From NCBI GenBank assembly GCA_016722945.1, contig JAEQMT010000010.1, positions 637,765-701,764 of the forward strand: 64,000 nt of DNA, in the 5' to 3' direction. Below the pieces are notes generated by a model. It did no database searches. It saw only the letters and a list, made by a program, of their open reading frames with translations, and was not told the DNA's origin. The first letter of the stretch is position 1. Every line of letters begins with the position of its first letter. This document shows, in pieces, positions 16,971 through 25,530 of this stretch. This DNA comes from Desulfofustis sp. PB-SRB1 (GTDB lineage Bacteria > Desulfobacterota > Desulfobulbia > Desulfobulbales > Desulfocapsaceae). Both the position numbers and the translations under genes were made by a program.

Positions 16971-18677
16971 TCAGACCAGTAGCATCTCGGTGTTTGCCTT
17001 ACCGGCGGGTACCATGGGAAATACGCCTTCTTCCCGGATTATGTTAAAATCCATCACTACCGTATTATCCGTTGCCAGTGCCTCTTTGATAACCGGCACC
17101 ACCTCATCTTTCGTTTTGGCACGCAGCCCCACCGCGCCGTACGCCTTGGCAAGTTCGACGAAATCGGGGGCTACATCCATCCCGGTTGAGGCATATCGTT
17201 TATCATAGAACAACTCCTGCCATTGGCGTACCATGCCAAGGTATTTGTTGTTCAAAATAGCGATCTTGACCGCTGTGTTGTACTGGCGGGCGGTGGCGAG
17301 TTCCTGAATATTCATCTGGATAGACCCATCACCGGCGACATCGATTACCGTTTTTTCAGGCATCGCGATCTTGGCGCCAATGGCCGCGGGCAGACCATAA
17401 CCCATCGTGCCCAGCCCGCCCGAGGTGAGAAAATGACGCGGCAACTTGAATTTATAGAACTGGGCGGCCCACATCTGGTGCTGGCCCACCTCGGTGGTGA
17501 TGATTGCATCACCGCCGGTTAGCTTATCGAGCATCTCGACAACGTATTGCGGCTTGATGCTGCTGTCGTTGTCGTCGATATATCCCAATGGATGGGCGTC
17601 GCTCCAGGTCTTTATCTTGTCAAACCACTGCTGATGTTTTCCTTTTTCCTGCGCCACCGATATGTCCTGCTGATTGTTGAACCAGGTATTCATGGCCTCC
17701 AGGCCGCGCTTGCAATCGGCCACGATGGGTACATCCACATGAACGTTTTTCGATATTGAGGTGGGGTCGATATCGATATGGATAATTTTGGCATGGGGGG
17801 CGAATGATTCGAGATTCCCGGTTACCCGATCATCAAAACGGGCGCCCACCGAGATAAGCAGGTCACATTTTGCCACCGCCATATTCGCGGTGTAGGTGCC
17901 GTGCATGCCCAGCATTCCCATGGACAGTGGATGGTTGCCGGGAAAGGCGCCCAGTCCCATCAGGGTCATGGTGACCGGTATATCAAGTTTGGTAGCCAGT
18001 TCCGCCAGTTCTTCGTGACCGTTTGCCAGAATTACCCCGCCGCCGACGTAGAGCACCGGCTTGCGTGCCTCCATGATCATCCGGCAGGCCTTGCCGATCT
18101 GTCCGGGGTGCGGTTCGGTGTTGGGTTGGTAACTGTCCATCTTGATCGGCTGCGGCGGTTCATAGGTGATCAATCCATTAATGATGTTTTTTGGCAGGTC
18201 AACCAGAACCGGGCCCGGTCGGCCGGTGCGGGCAACATGAAAGGCCTCGCGCAGGGTCTGGACGAGTTCATCCTTACTGCCCACCAGATAATTATGTTTC
18301 GTGCAGGGCCTGGTGATGCCGACGATATCAACCTCCTGGAAGGCGTCGTTGCCGATGAGCGGGGTCGGCACCTGACCGGTCAGGATAACCACCGGGATGG
18401 AGTCCATATACGCGGTGGCAATGCCGGTGACCCCATTGGTGGCGCCGGGTCCAGAAGTAAGCAGTGCCACCCCGACCTTTCCGGTGACACGGGCATAGCC
18501 ATCGGCGGCATGAACGGCAGCCTGCTCGTGGCGTACGAGAATGTGCTCGAGTTTCTCGCTGTTCATGAGTTCATCGTACAGATCGATGACCGCCCCGCCG
18601 GGATAACCAAATATTGTGGTAACCCCTTCTTCCAGAAGGCATGAGACGATGGCCTGGGCGCCGGTGAGTTGTGACAT
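16971..18677 (-). CDS. ilvB: Acetolactate synthase large (catalytic) subunit
   Basis: This 568-residue thiamine diphosphate enzyme condenses pyruvate to acetolactate, or pyruvate with 2-oxobutyrate, in valine, leucine and isoleucine synthesis. The catalytic glutamate region is VRHEQAAVHAADGYAR, and the ThDP/Mg site is VIDVAGDGSIQMNIQELATA...ILNNKYLGMVRQWQ. ATG 18677 is preceded by GAGG. A consensus promoter lies about 75 bp upstream. Length is typical. Confidence 0.96.
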   Translation of the reverse strand: MSQLTGAQAIVSCLLEEGVTTIFGYPGGAVIDLYDELMNSEKLEHILVRHEQAAVHAADGYARVTGKVGVALLTSGPGATNGVTGIATAYMDSIPVVILTGQVPTPLIGNDAFQEVDIVGITRPCTKHNYLVGSKDELVQTLREAFHVARTGRPGPVLVDLPKNIINGLITYEPPQPIKMDSYQPNTEPHPGQIGKACRMIMEARKPVLYVGGGVILANGHEELAELATKLDIPVTMTLMGLGAFPGNHPLSMGMLGMHGTYTANMAVAKCDLLISVGARFDDRVTGNLESFAPHAKIIHIDIDPTSISKNVHVDVPIVADCKRGLEAMNTWFNNQQDISVAQEKGKHQQWFDKIKTWSDAHPLGYIDDNDSSIKPQYVVEMLDKLTGGDAIITTEVGQHQMWAAQFYKFKLPRHFLTSGGLGTMGYGLPAAIGAKIAMPEKTVIDVAGDGSIQMNIQELATARQYNTAVKIAILNNKYLGMVRQWQELFYDKRYASTGMDVAPDFVELAKAYGAVGLRAKTKDEVVPVIKEALATDNTVVMDFNIIREEGVFPMVPAGKANTEMLLV

Positions 18678-18724
18678 GGTGTAATTCCTCAAGGCAGCGA
18701 ACAAAAATGATCTACAAAAGATAA

Positions 18725-18739
18725 GGCTGGTTTTTCAGC
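18725..18739 (-). other. Hairpin in the ilvB leader
   Basis: The leader RNA can form GGCTG-AAAAA-CCAGCC, followed by TTATCTTTTG. It sits only about 10-20 nt after the predicted transcription start, so it could protect the 5' end or act as a weak early terminator. No leader peptide rich in branched amino acids fits between start site and hairpin. Confidence 0.35.
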
Positions 18740-18752
18740 CGGAAAGCCCGCA

Positions 18753-18781
18753 AGTATAGAAGTCGCCCGGATGGATGTCAA
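18753..18781 (-). promoter_or_regulatory. Sigma-70 type promoter of ilvB
   Basis: On the minus strand, TTGACA (18776-18781) and TATACT (18753-18758) are separated by exactly 17 bp. The -35 box is perfect and the -10 box near perfect. The predicted start is near 18746, leaving a leader of roughly 70 nt before ilvB. Confidence 0.78.
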
Positions 18782-18856
18782 CCGCCGAACCATGGTATCG
18801 CGATAAAAACGAAACATCCTCATATCACCCGACAGGTAAGGCAAGCGATATTGGCC

Positions 18857-18887
18857 TTGACATTTATTATGCAAGTGAGGATAAGAT
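18857..18887 (+). promoter_or_regulatory. Promoter of the leu leader / leuA
   Basis: TTGACA at 18857-18862 is followed by TAAGAT at 18882-18887 (spacing 19) or ATAAGA one base earlier. The -35 box is perfect and the -10 box is weaker. It lies about 42 bp before the leader peptide start and faces away from the ilvB promoter. Confidence 0.55.
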
Positions 18888-18928
18888 TGTATACAATTCC
18901 CAGCTAATAATAAAACGTTATCCAACTT

Positions 18929-19000
18929 ATGATATTGATACTTTCTCTACTACTACCCGGGGAGCACATATCCGGCGCCGTGGAACCGGTGGAGTTGTAG
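18929..19000 (+). CDS. Leucine-rich leader peptide of leuA
   Basis: This short frame encodes 23 residues beginning MILILSLLLPGEH. Five of its first nine codons are leucine, including three consecutive CTA, which are usually rare codons. It ends with TAG 25 bp before a strong hairpin-plus-T terminator and about 110 bp before leuA. This is the layout of a transcription attenuator in which ribosome stalling at scarce leucyl-tRNA prevents the terminator. No strong Shine-Dalgarno is visible. Expression is inferred, not shown. Confidence 0.75.
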   Translation: MILILSLLLPGEHISGAVEPVEL

Positions 19001-19024
19001 GCCCAAGGCCAGAAATCGACTCGA

Positions 19025-19051
19025 AGCCGCGGCGTAAGCCGCGGCTTTTTT
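19025..19051 (+). terminator. Attenuator terminator before leuA
   Basis: AGCCGCGGC-GTAA-GCCGCGGCT is a perfect 9-bp GC stem with a four-base loop, followed by six T (19046-19051). It is a textbook intrinsic terminator placed between the leucine leader peptide and leuA. Confidence 0.88.
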
Positions 19052-19112
19052 CGTGGTGCGTTCGGCAGGGCGTACCAGCGTGAGGATATCAGCAACAAAT
19101 GGAGACTCTCTC

Positions 19113-20798
19113 ATGATGCAGCACGCCGCGCTCAAATACCGACCCTATCCCTCCGTCCCGCTGTCCCGAAGAAGCTGGCCGGATCGTCGAATCGAGCACC
19201 CCCCCGCCTGGTGCAGTGTTGACTTGCGTGACGGCAATCAGGCCCTGATTCAACCCATGAGTCTTACCAAGAAACTTGAATTATGGAACCTGCTGGTGGA
19301 GATCGGCTTTAAAGAGATTGAAGTGGGATTTCCTTCGGCTTCTCAGGTGGAGTTTGACTTCACCCGTCACCTGATCGAAAATGGGCTCATTGCTGACTCG
19401 GTATGGATTCAGGTATTGACCCAGGCCCGGCAGCATCTGATCGAAAGAACCTTCGAGTCCACCAGGGGTGCCAGGCGCGTTGTCCTGCATCTGTACAACT
19501 CCACCTCGACAGTGCAGCGTGAGGTGGTGTTTAACATGACCAGACAACAGATTGTCGAGCTTGCCGTAAAAGGGGCGCGGTTGGTCAGAGAGGAGGCTGA
19601 AAAATATCCTGAGACTGAGTTTCGCTATCAATATTCGCCGGAGAGCTTCACCGGCACGGAGCTCGATTTTGCCCTCGAGGTATGCGAGGCGGTGATGGCC
19701 GAGTGGGGTGCCAGTGCCGAGAAACCGGTTATCTTAAATTTGCCGGCCACCGTGGAGATGGCCACGCCGAACATATACGCCGACCAGATTGAATGGTTTT
19801 GCACCCACATGAAAGATCGTGACGCCGCCATTATCAGCGTTCATACCCATAATGATCGTGGCACGGCGGTGGCGGCGACCGAGTTTGCCCTCATGGCCGG
19901 CGCCCAGCGGGTTGAGGGGACGCTGTTTGGTAATGGTGAGCGCACCGGCAATGTCGACCTCATTACCATGGCACTCAATATGTTTACGCAAGGTGTTGAT
20001 CCGGGTCTCGACCTGCACGACATCAACCACCTCATCGAGGTGGCCGAACGGGTTAACAAAATTCCCATACATCCACGCCACCCATACGCCGGTGAGCTGG
20101 TCTACACCGCCTTTTCCGGCTCTCACCAGGATGCCATCAACAAGGGGATGCACCATTACACCGACTTTGATCACAAACTCTGGGATGTCCCCTACCTGCC
20201 CATAGACCCCACCGATGTCGGCCGCACCTACGAATCCATCATCAGAATAAACAGCCAGTCGGGAAAGGGAGGCGTCGCCTATATCCTGGAAAACAAATTT
20301 GACCTGAAACTGCCAAAAGAAATGCATCCCGAATTTGGCAAAGTCATTCAGGCTATCAGTGAGGCAGAGGGGCGTGAGCTCAAAAGTGATGAGATCTATC
20401 AGGCCTTCCGCGATACCTATATTAACGCTCACGAACCGTATGACCTGCATACCTTCCATGTTGTAAAGCGGCACTCCGACCGACGCGAGCAGCACTCTTT
20501 TGCCCAGGTCGAAGCAACCCTGGAAAACTCCGGCCACGAAATTGCTATAGCCGGAAACGGTAACGGCCCGCTGGATGCCTTTGCCAATGCCCTGCAGGAG
20601 CAAACGGCTGAAAAGTTCAGCCTCCGTGCCTACCATGAACATGCCCTTAACACCGGCTCAAATGCGCAGGCCGCGGCATATATTGAAATAGAAACAGAAG
20701 ATGGCAAACGATTCTGGGGGGTGGGCATCAATACCGATATCATTATCGCATCGGTAAAGGCGTTGCTCAGCAGTCTGAACCGGGCCGCAACCAACTGA
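19113..20798 (+). CDS. leuA: 2-isopropylmalate synthase (long, LeuA type 2)
   Basis: This 561-residue enzyme condenses acetyl-CoA with 2-oxoisovalerate in the first committed step of leucine synthesis. The catalytic barrel begins WCSVDLRDGNQALIQPM. Metal-binding HTHNDRG and the GTLFGNGERTGNVDL loop are present. A C-terminal LeuA dimer regulatory domain (about 430-560) would bind leucine for feedback control. The start at ATG 19113 has GGAGA upstream. Transcription probably passes through the leader-peptide attenuator at 18929-19051. Confidence 0.95.
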   Translation: MMQHAALKYRPYPSVPLSRRSWPDRRIEHPPAWCSVDLRDGNQALIQPMSLTKKLELWNLLVEIGFKEIEVGFPSASQVEFDFTRHLIENGLIADSVWIQVLTQARQHLIERTFESTRGARRVVLHLYNSTSTVQREVVFNMTRQQIVELAVKGARLVREEAEKYPETEFRYQYSPESFTGTELDFALEVCEAVMAEWGASAEKPVILNLPATVEMATPNIYADQIEWFCTHMKDRDAAIISVHTHNDRGTAVAATEFALMAGAQRVEGTLFGNGERTGNVDLITMALNMFTQGVDPGLDLHDINHLIEVAERVNKIPIHPRHPYAGELVYTAFSGSHQDAINKGMHHYTDFDHKLWDVPYLPIDPTDVGRTYESIIRINSQSGKGGVAYILENKFDLKLPKEMHPEFGKVIQAISEAEGRELKSDEIYQAFRDTYINAHEPYDLHTFHVVKRHSDRREQHSFAQVEATLENSGHEIAIAGNGNGPLDAFANALQEQTAEKFSLRAYHEHALNTGSNAQAAAYIEIETEDGKRFWGVGINTDIIIASVKALLSSLNRAATN

Positions 20799-20848
20799 TC
20801 TTAGCTGATCATTAGATGATTGTTTCTGTTGCAATAACGGGTGGATAG

Positions 20849-22549
20849 GTGAAAACAGACGAATATTCGGAATCTCTGGTGGTTCATTTTCAGCGCGGCC
20901 GGGAACTGCGGCGTGAGGCGCTGACGGCGGTCGCCCTCGATCTTAACGAGAGGCAGCTCTTTGACTTGGAACTGCTGCTGAACCGTGGCTTTTATCCGCT
21001 TACCGGTTTTATGACCGAGTCTGTCTACGAGTCGGTGCTGGAGCATATGGCCCTGCCCGATGGTACCATCTGGCCGATTCCCATCTGTCTTGATGTCGAT
21101 GAGTCCCGTGCTGATTCGCTCACCATCGGTCAACGGATTGCGCTCAATGATCAGGAAGGTTTTTTGCTGGCGCTGCTGAGGGTGGAAAGCATCTGGCGGC
21201 CCGATAAGATCAAGGAGGCCGAGCGGGTATACGGGACAACGGATGCGCAGGTCCACCCCGGTGTTGGCCGCCTTTTCAATCAGACCGGGGCCTGTTACCT
21301 GGGCGGTACGCTCGAAGGAGTCTCGCTTCCCATTCATTACGACTTTCTTGAACTTCGTCTGACCCCGTCGGAGACGGTACGCCGTTTTACCATGAACGGG
21401 TGGCGGCGGGTTCTCGGCTTTCACACCGAGCAGTATCTTCACTGCGCCCATCGGGAGATGGTTATTGACGCGGCCAAAGAGTGCCAGTCGGCCATTTTTC
21501 TGCAACCGGTGGTGGGGCTCGATCATCCCGGAGATGTCGATTTCTATACCCATATTCGGTGCTATCAGGTGTTCACCGAGAAGTTTCCGCCAAATCTCAT
21601 CGTCCTCGGGCTGTCACCATTTGCCACCCGGTTGGCGGGGCCTCGTGAGGCGCTGCTGCAGGCAATCATGCGGCGCAATTTTGGATGCAGCCACTTCATG
21701 GTATCTGAAGATCATGCCGATCCCGGCGCTGGCCGCCGCAATGGCGGCAGGCTGTTCTATGAAAGAGGCGCCGCCCAGCAGTTGGTGGCCGATCATGCGG
21801 AGAGCACCGGTGTAGCGATGGTGCCGCAGCGCGATTATGGGTTCGATAAGGCGACTAAAAAATATTTTCCCATGGCTGCCGGCTCTGAAAACGGGGTACG
21901 CTCAATTACCTCAGCCGACCTGGAAAAGATGATTTGCGCCGGCGAGGAGGTTCCCCAGTGGTTTGCCTGGCCCGATATGGTGGCCGAACTGAAATATTCA
22001 TTTCCGCCGCGCTCGCGCCAGGGATTCACCATCTTCATGACCGGGCTGTCGGGGTCGGGGAAATCAACGATCGCCAAGGTATTGCTGGTCAAATTCATGG
22101 AGATGCGCGGCCGCCCGGTTACTTTGCTGGATGGCGATATCGTCCGCAAGAATCTCTCTTCTGAGTTGACTTTCAGCCGGGATCACCGTGATCTCAACGT
22201 TACCAGAATCGGCTTCGTTGCCGGTGAAATTACCAAAAACGGTGGCATCGCCCTGTGCGCTCCGATTGCCCCATACGATGAGCCGCGCCGCGCCAACCGG
22301 GCGCTCATCTCCCGCTATGGCGGATATATCGAGGTATACGTGTCAACCCCGCTTGAAGTATGCGAACAGCGCGATCGCAAAGGATTATACGCCAGGGCGC
22401 GGGCGGGGGTGGTGAGCGGCGTGACCGGGGTAACCGATCCCTACATCGCCCCTTCAAACCCCGATATAACCATCGATACCAGCAATATCACCCCATTGGA
22501 AGCGGTACAGGAAATAATGTTGTATTTGCGAGAGCAGGGCTACATATAG
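20849..22549 (+). CDS. Sulfate adenylyltransferase / APS kinase fusion, altered sulfurylase motifs
   Basis: This 566-residue fusion has an ATP sulfurylase domain (about 1-385) and an APS kinase domain (about 390-566). The kinase half looks active: P-loop MTGLSGSGKST, LLDGDIVRKNLSSELTFS and the IAPYDEPRRANR block, making PAPS from APS. The sulfurylase half is unusual. The usual QTRNPxHRAH ATP-binding motif reads HTEQYLHCAH, the GRDHAG motif reads SEDHADPG, and MRYAGPRE reads TRLAGPRE. The fold-defining segments (IFLQPVVGL, AIMRRNFGCSHF) remain. I infer that sulfurylase activity is lost or changed and that the domain may now be regulatory. No sulfate transport or reduction gene is adjacent. Confidence 0.88.
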   Translation: MKTDEYSESLVVHFQRGRELRREALTAVALDLNERQLFDLELLLNRGFYPLTGFMTESVYESVLEHMALPDGTIWPIPICLDVDESRADSLTIGQRIALNDQEGFLLALLRVESIWRPDKIKEAERVYGTTDAQVHPGVGRLFNQTGACYLGGTLEGVSLPIHYDFLELRLTPSETVRRFTMNGWRRVLGFHTEQYLHCAHREMVIDAAKECQSAIFLQPVVGLDHPGDVDFYTHIRCYQVFTEKFPPNLIVLGLSPFATRLAGPREALLQAIMRRNFGCSHFMVSEDHADPGAGRRNGGRLFYERGAAQQLVADHAESTGVAMVPQRDYGFDKATKKYFPMAAGSENGVRSITSADLEKMICAGEEVPQWFAWPDMVAELKYSFPPRSRQGFTIFMTGLSGSGKSTIAKVLLVKFMEMRGRPVTLLDGDIVRKNLSSELTFSRDHRDLNVTRIGFVAGEITKNGGIALCAPIAPYDEPRRANRALISRYGGYIEVYVSTPLEVCEQRDRKGLYARARAGVVSGVTGVTDPYIAPSNPDITIDTSNITPLEAVQEIMLYLREQGYI

Positions 22550-22585
22550 GTGTTCTCTAGGCAGTACCCTCAAGCGGAGCGGCGA

Positions 22586-23479
22586 TCAGCGCTGGATAAG
22601 CTCGGTAATGTGTTTGTACGCATTCATTTCGGTGAGCCACTGCCGCGGTATCGCTTCTATGCCGTGGTGAGCGCCCAGGATCATGCCGGCTGCCATGCCC
22701 CGTGCCGCCGACTCGCCGCCCGCCATCACGTTTGCAATCAGCGCCGAGGTAGGATCATCCTCATAGGAACAGACCAGATGGATGGCACCGGGCAGGGCCG
22801 CGGTTATCCCGCAGGCCGGGCCGAAGCGTTGAATCGTGGCAGTTGTGTCAGCGCCGGCAGTCTCGCATGCCTGCCGCATTTTTTCCGCCACTTCCTCATG
22901 GCCGATACCTTCTGTCAGCACCTGATTGATCGCCGCCACGGGGGTTGTGCCGCGCAGAACCAGTAACACAATACGGGCCAGAGATTCGGCGCCGGCAATG
23001 GTTGCCGGGTTGTTGTGGGTTAAGACGGTTTGCTGGCGCACCGATTCCAGCAGTTTTTCCTGATCGTCATGATAGCGCCAGATCAGCGGCGCGATTCGTG
23101 CCGCACCACCAAGATCGTTTGACGGCGAGCCGCATTCTTCGGGGGCGGCGCCGCTGTCCATATGTTCCAGGGTCTTTCGACTGGCTCCATCCATGTAGCC
23201 GGTGTAGTTGTTCATCATCTCTTTCCAGTCGTCAGCGAAACCGGAAAGCGAAAACCCCTGGTGGCTAATAATCGAGCTGAGCAGAAGCAGAGCCTGGTCC
23301 CCGTAGTGAGTGAAATCACCCTTGTTTTTTCTTTTGTGGAATGAGTCGGCAAGGGGCTGACGCAATGAATCGACCCGGCCGAATTCCATGTCTATTTTAA
23401 TCGGATCATATATCCAGTGCGCACCCAAGGCGAGGCTATCGGCGGCAAATGAGACGAGAAGCTGGTCAGTGTGGTTCAT
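22586..23479 (-). CDS. ADP-ribosylglycohydrolase family protein
   Basis: This 297-residue all-helical protein is of the DraG/ARH family, di-metal enzymes that remove ADP-ribose from proteins or other substrates. The N-terminal motif AADSLALGAHWIYD stands for the family GDALG-type metal site. A second acidic site appears in LTHNNPATIAGAESLARI, and the C-terminal AGGESAARGMAAGMILGAHHG replaces the usual GGDTD. The start at 23479 removes an extension that overlaps lolD. No ADP-ribosyltransferase partner is adjacent. Substrate is unknown. Confidence 0.8.
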   Translation of the reverse strand: MNHTDQLLVSFAADSLALGAHWIYDPIKIDMEFGRVDSLRQPLADSFHKRKNKGDFTHYGDQALLLLSSIISHQGFSLSGFADDWKEMMNNYTGYMDGASRKTLEHMDSGAAPEECGSPSNDLGGAARIAPLIWRYHDDQEKLLESVRQQTVLTHNNPATIAGAESLARIVLLVLRGTTPVAAINQVLTEGIGHEEVAEKMRQACETAGADTTATIQRFGPACGITAALPGAIHLVCSYEDDPTSALIANVMAGGESAARGMAAGMILGAHHGIEAIPRQWLTEMNAYKHITELIQR

Positions 23480-23588
23480 GGCTGGTGGTTTCCTTGTCAG
23501 TTTTTTGGAGAGTATGCGTAAAGCAATAATGTCAACACTAATCATCAAAAAACAGCGGGAAAGACCAAATGAGCGCGATGCCGTGTCT

Positions 23589-24263
23589 TCAGGACAACAG
23601 ACCATCAGCCAGGGTGAGCCGCCGGTCCATACGTCTGGCCAGATCCTCGTTGTGGGTGGCCATTACCACTGCGAGGCCGCGCTGACGGCAGAGGTCGTGC
23701 AACAGGGAAAACACAATGTCACCGGCACGCCGATCGAGATTGCCGGTGGGTTCGTCGGCCAGCAGCAGTGAGGGTTGCATGATCAGGGCTCGGGCCAGGG
23801 CGGTACGCTGCTGCTCACCGCCGGATAATTCACCGGTCCGGTGATGCATACGTGTGTCGAGTTCAACCTGGGTGAGCAATTCTTGGGCTGCTAGTGCCGC
23901 CTTCTGGCGGGAGGTGCCGTTGATCAGAGCAGGCATCATGGTGTTTTCCAGGGCACTGAATTCCGGCAGCAGGTGATGAAATTGAAAAACGAAGCCGATA
24001 TGGCGATTGCGAAATTGCGCCAGGTTCCGTTCCGGTTTGGTATCCAGCCGTTCCCCGCAATAGGACAGTTTGCCGCTGCTCGGCGCCGCCAGGGTTCCCA
24101 GAATCTGCAGCAGGGTAGTTTTGCCCGAACCCGAAGCACCCACCACGGCGATCATCTCACCATGGCTGACGGTTAACCCGACACCCTTGAGTACTTCAAC
24201 CGTAAGCGAGCCGTTATCATACACCTTGCCGATCTTGGCGGCTTCCAGCAGCGCATTGTTCAT
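23589..24263 (-). CDS. lolD: Lipoprotein-releasing ABC transporter ATPase LolD
   Basis: This 224-residue ATPase powers release of lipoproteins from the inner membrane to the carrier LolA. The Walker A motif is GASGSGKTT (residues 42-50), the signature is LSGGEQQR, and Walker B is [12 protein letters not shown], with the H-loop in MATHNEDLA. Its start overlaps the end of the permease gene by 4 bp, confirming one transcription unit. Confidence 0.92.
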   Translation of the reverse strand: MNNALLEAAKIGKVYDNGSLTVEVLKGVGLTVSHGEMIAVVGASGSGKTTLLQILGTLAAPSSGKLSYCGERLDTKPERNLAQFRNRHIGFVFQFHHLLPEFSALENTMMPALINGTSRQKAALAAQELLTQVELDTRMHHRTGELSGGEQQRTALARALIMQPSLLLADEPTGNLDRRAGDIVFSLLHDLCRQRGLAVVMATHNEDLARRMDRRLTLADGLLS

Positions 24264-25486
24264 GTCAGGGCCTCGGCCGGTTTGACCCGTGACGCCTTCC
24301 AGGACGGGTACAGGGTGGCAAGCAGGCTGATAAGCACGGCGCAGGCCGCGATGATGGCCACATCGCCGGGAAGCACCTTGATGGGCAGGGTCGTCATGGG
24401 ATAGACGTTGGACGGCAGTTCGATAAACTGATAGCGCGAAAGCAGCTCACACAGGCCGAGCCCGCCGAGCACCCCAAGCACCGTACCGGTAAGTGAAATG
24501 ACCATTCCCTGCAGGAAGAAGATCTTCATGATCGATTGTGAGCTTGCCCCCATCGCCTTTAGGATGGCGATATCACGACCCTTCTCCATGACCACCATGG
24601 TCAATGCACTGATGATGTTCAGCGAGGCCACGATAATTATCAGGGCCACGCAGATAAACATGCCGATTTTCTCAAGCTTGAATGCGGCGAACAGGTTGCG
24701 GTTCATGGCCATCCAGTCCTTGGCGATGGTGCCGGGGCCAAGGGCGGCAACGATCGCTTCAGCGATACGATCAGCCTTGTTGAGCTGACTTTTCGCCACC
24801 TTTATTTCAAAGCCGTGCACCACGTCGCCAATTTCAAGAAACTGCTGGACTGCTGAAATCGACATGTAGGCAAGAGAAGAATCATACTCGAACATGCCCG
24901 TTTCGAAGACGCCAACCACCCGGCATGTTTTGATCCGGGGAATCACTCCCATCGGGGTCAGCGGTCCGGAGGGGCTCAGCAGACGCAGCTTCTGGCCGGC
25001 GCCGGCACGCAGGTCAAGGGCGAGCTGCCGGCCCAGGATAATACCCGGTACCTGTTCATCATCGGCTGATGCCAGTGAGTCCAGCGAGCCCACAAGCAAT
25101 TGCGATTCCAGGTGGATGACGTCGCCAGCGGTGGCCGGGTCGATACCCCGCAAAACCACGCCCGAACCGCCGCCGCTGCCGCTTAAAAGGGTCTGGGTGT
25201 AAAGATACGGAGTTGCGCCGATTACCCCGTCAACCGCCAGGATGTTCTCTCTCATCGCATCGTAGTTGGTAATATATCCTTCGGTGCGCTGGACGATGAT
25301 ATGAGAATTGATACCCAGGATCTGATCGCGCAGCCCGCCGGTAAAGCCGGCATAAACCGCCAGCACCACGATGAGCGCGATCACCCCCACGGTAATGCCG
25401 GCAACCGAGATAAAAGAGATCAGCGAGATGAAGCCGTGACGATGTTTGGCACGCAGATAGCGCATGCCGATGAATAGCTCGTACAT
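24260..25486 (-). CDS. lolC: Lipoprotein-releasing ABC permease LolC/LolE
   Basis: This 408-residue inner-membrane permease starts MYELFIGMRYLRAKHRHGFIS, typical of LolC/E. It has one N-terminal membrane helix, a large periplasmic domain, and three C-terminal helices in the FtsX-like domain (SLNIISALTMVVMEKGRDIAILKAMG is the coupling region). A single gene probably serves both LolC and LolE roles as a homodimer (LolF type). It lies between lysS and lolD on the same strand. Confidence 0.92.
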   Translation of the reverse strand: MYELFIGMRYLRAKHRHGFISLISFISVAGITVGVIALIVVLAVYAGFTGGLRDQILGINSHIIVQRTEGYITNYDAMRENILAVDGVIGATPYLYTQTLLSGSGGGSGVVLRGIDPATAGDVIHLESQLLVGSLDSLASADDEQVPGIILGRQLALDLRAGAGQKLRLLSPSGPLTPMGVIPRIKTCRVVGVFETGMFEYDSSLAYMSISAVQQFLEIGDVVHGFEIKVAKSQLNKADRIAEAIVAALGPGTIAKDWMAMNRNLFAAFKLEKIGMFICVALIIIVASLNIISALTMVVMEKGRDIAILKAMGASSQSIMKIFFLQGMVISLTGTVLGVLGGLGLCELLSRYQFIELPSNVYPMTTLPIKVLPGDVAIIAACAVLISLLATLYPSWKASRVKPAEALT

Positions 25487-25530
25487 AGAGAGTCTTAGAT
25501 CGATATCTCGGGGCCTGCTCAGGGAAGCGG

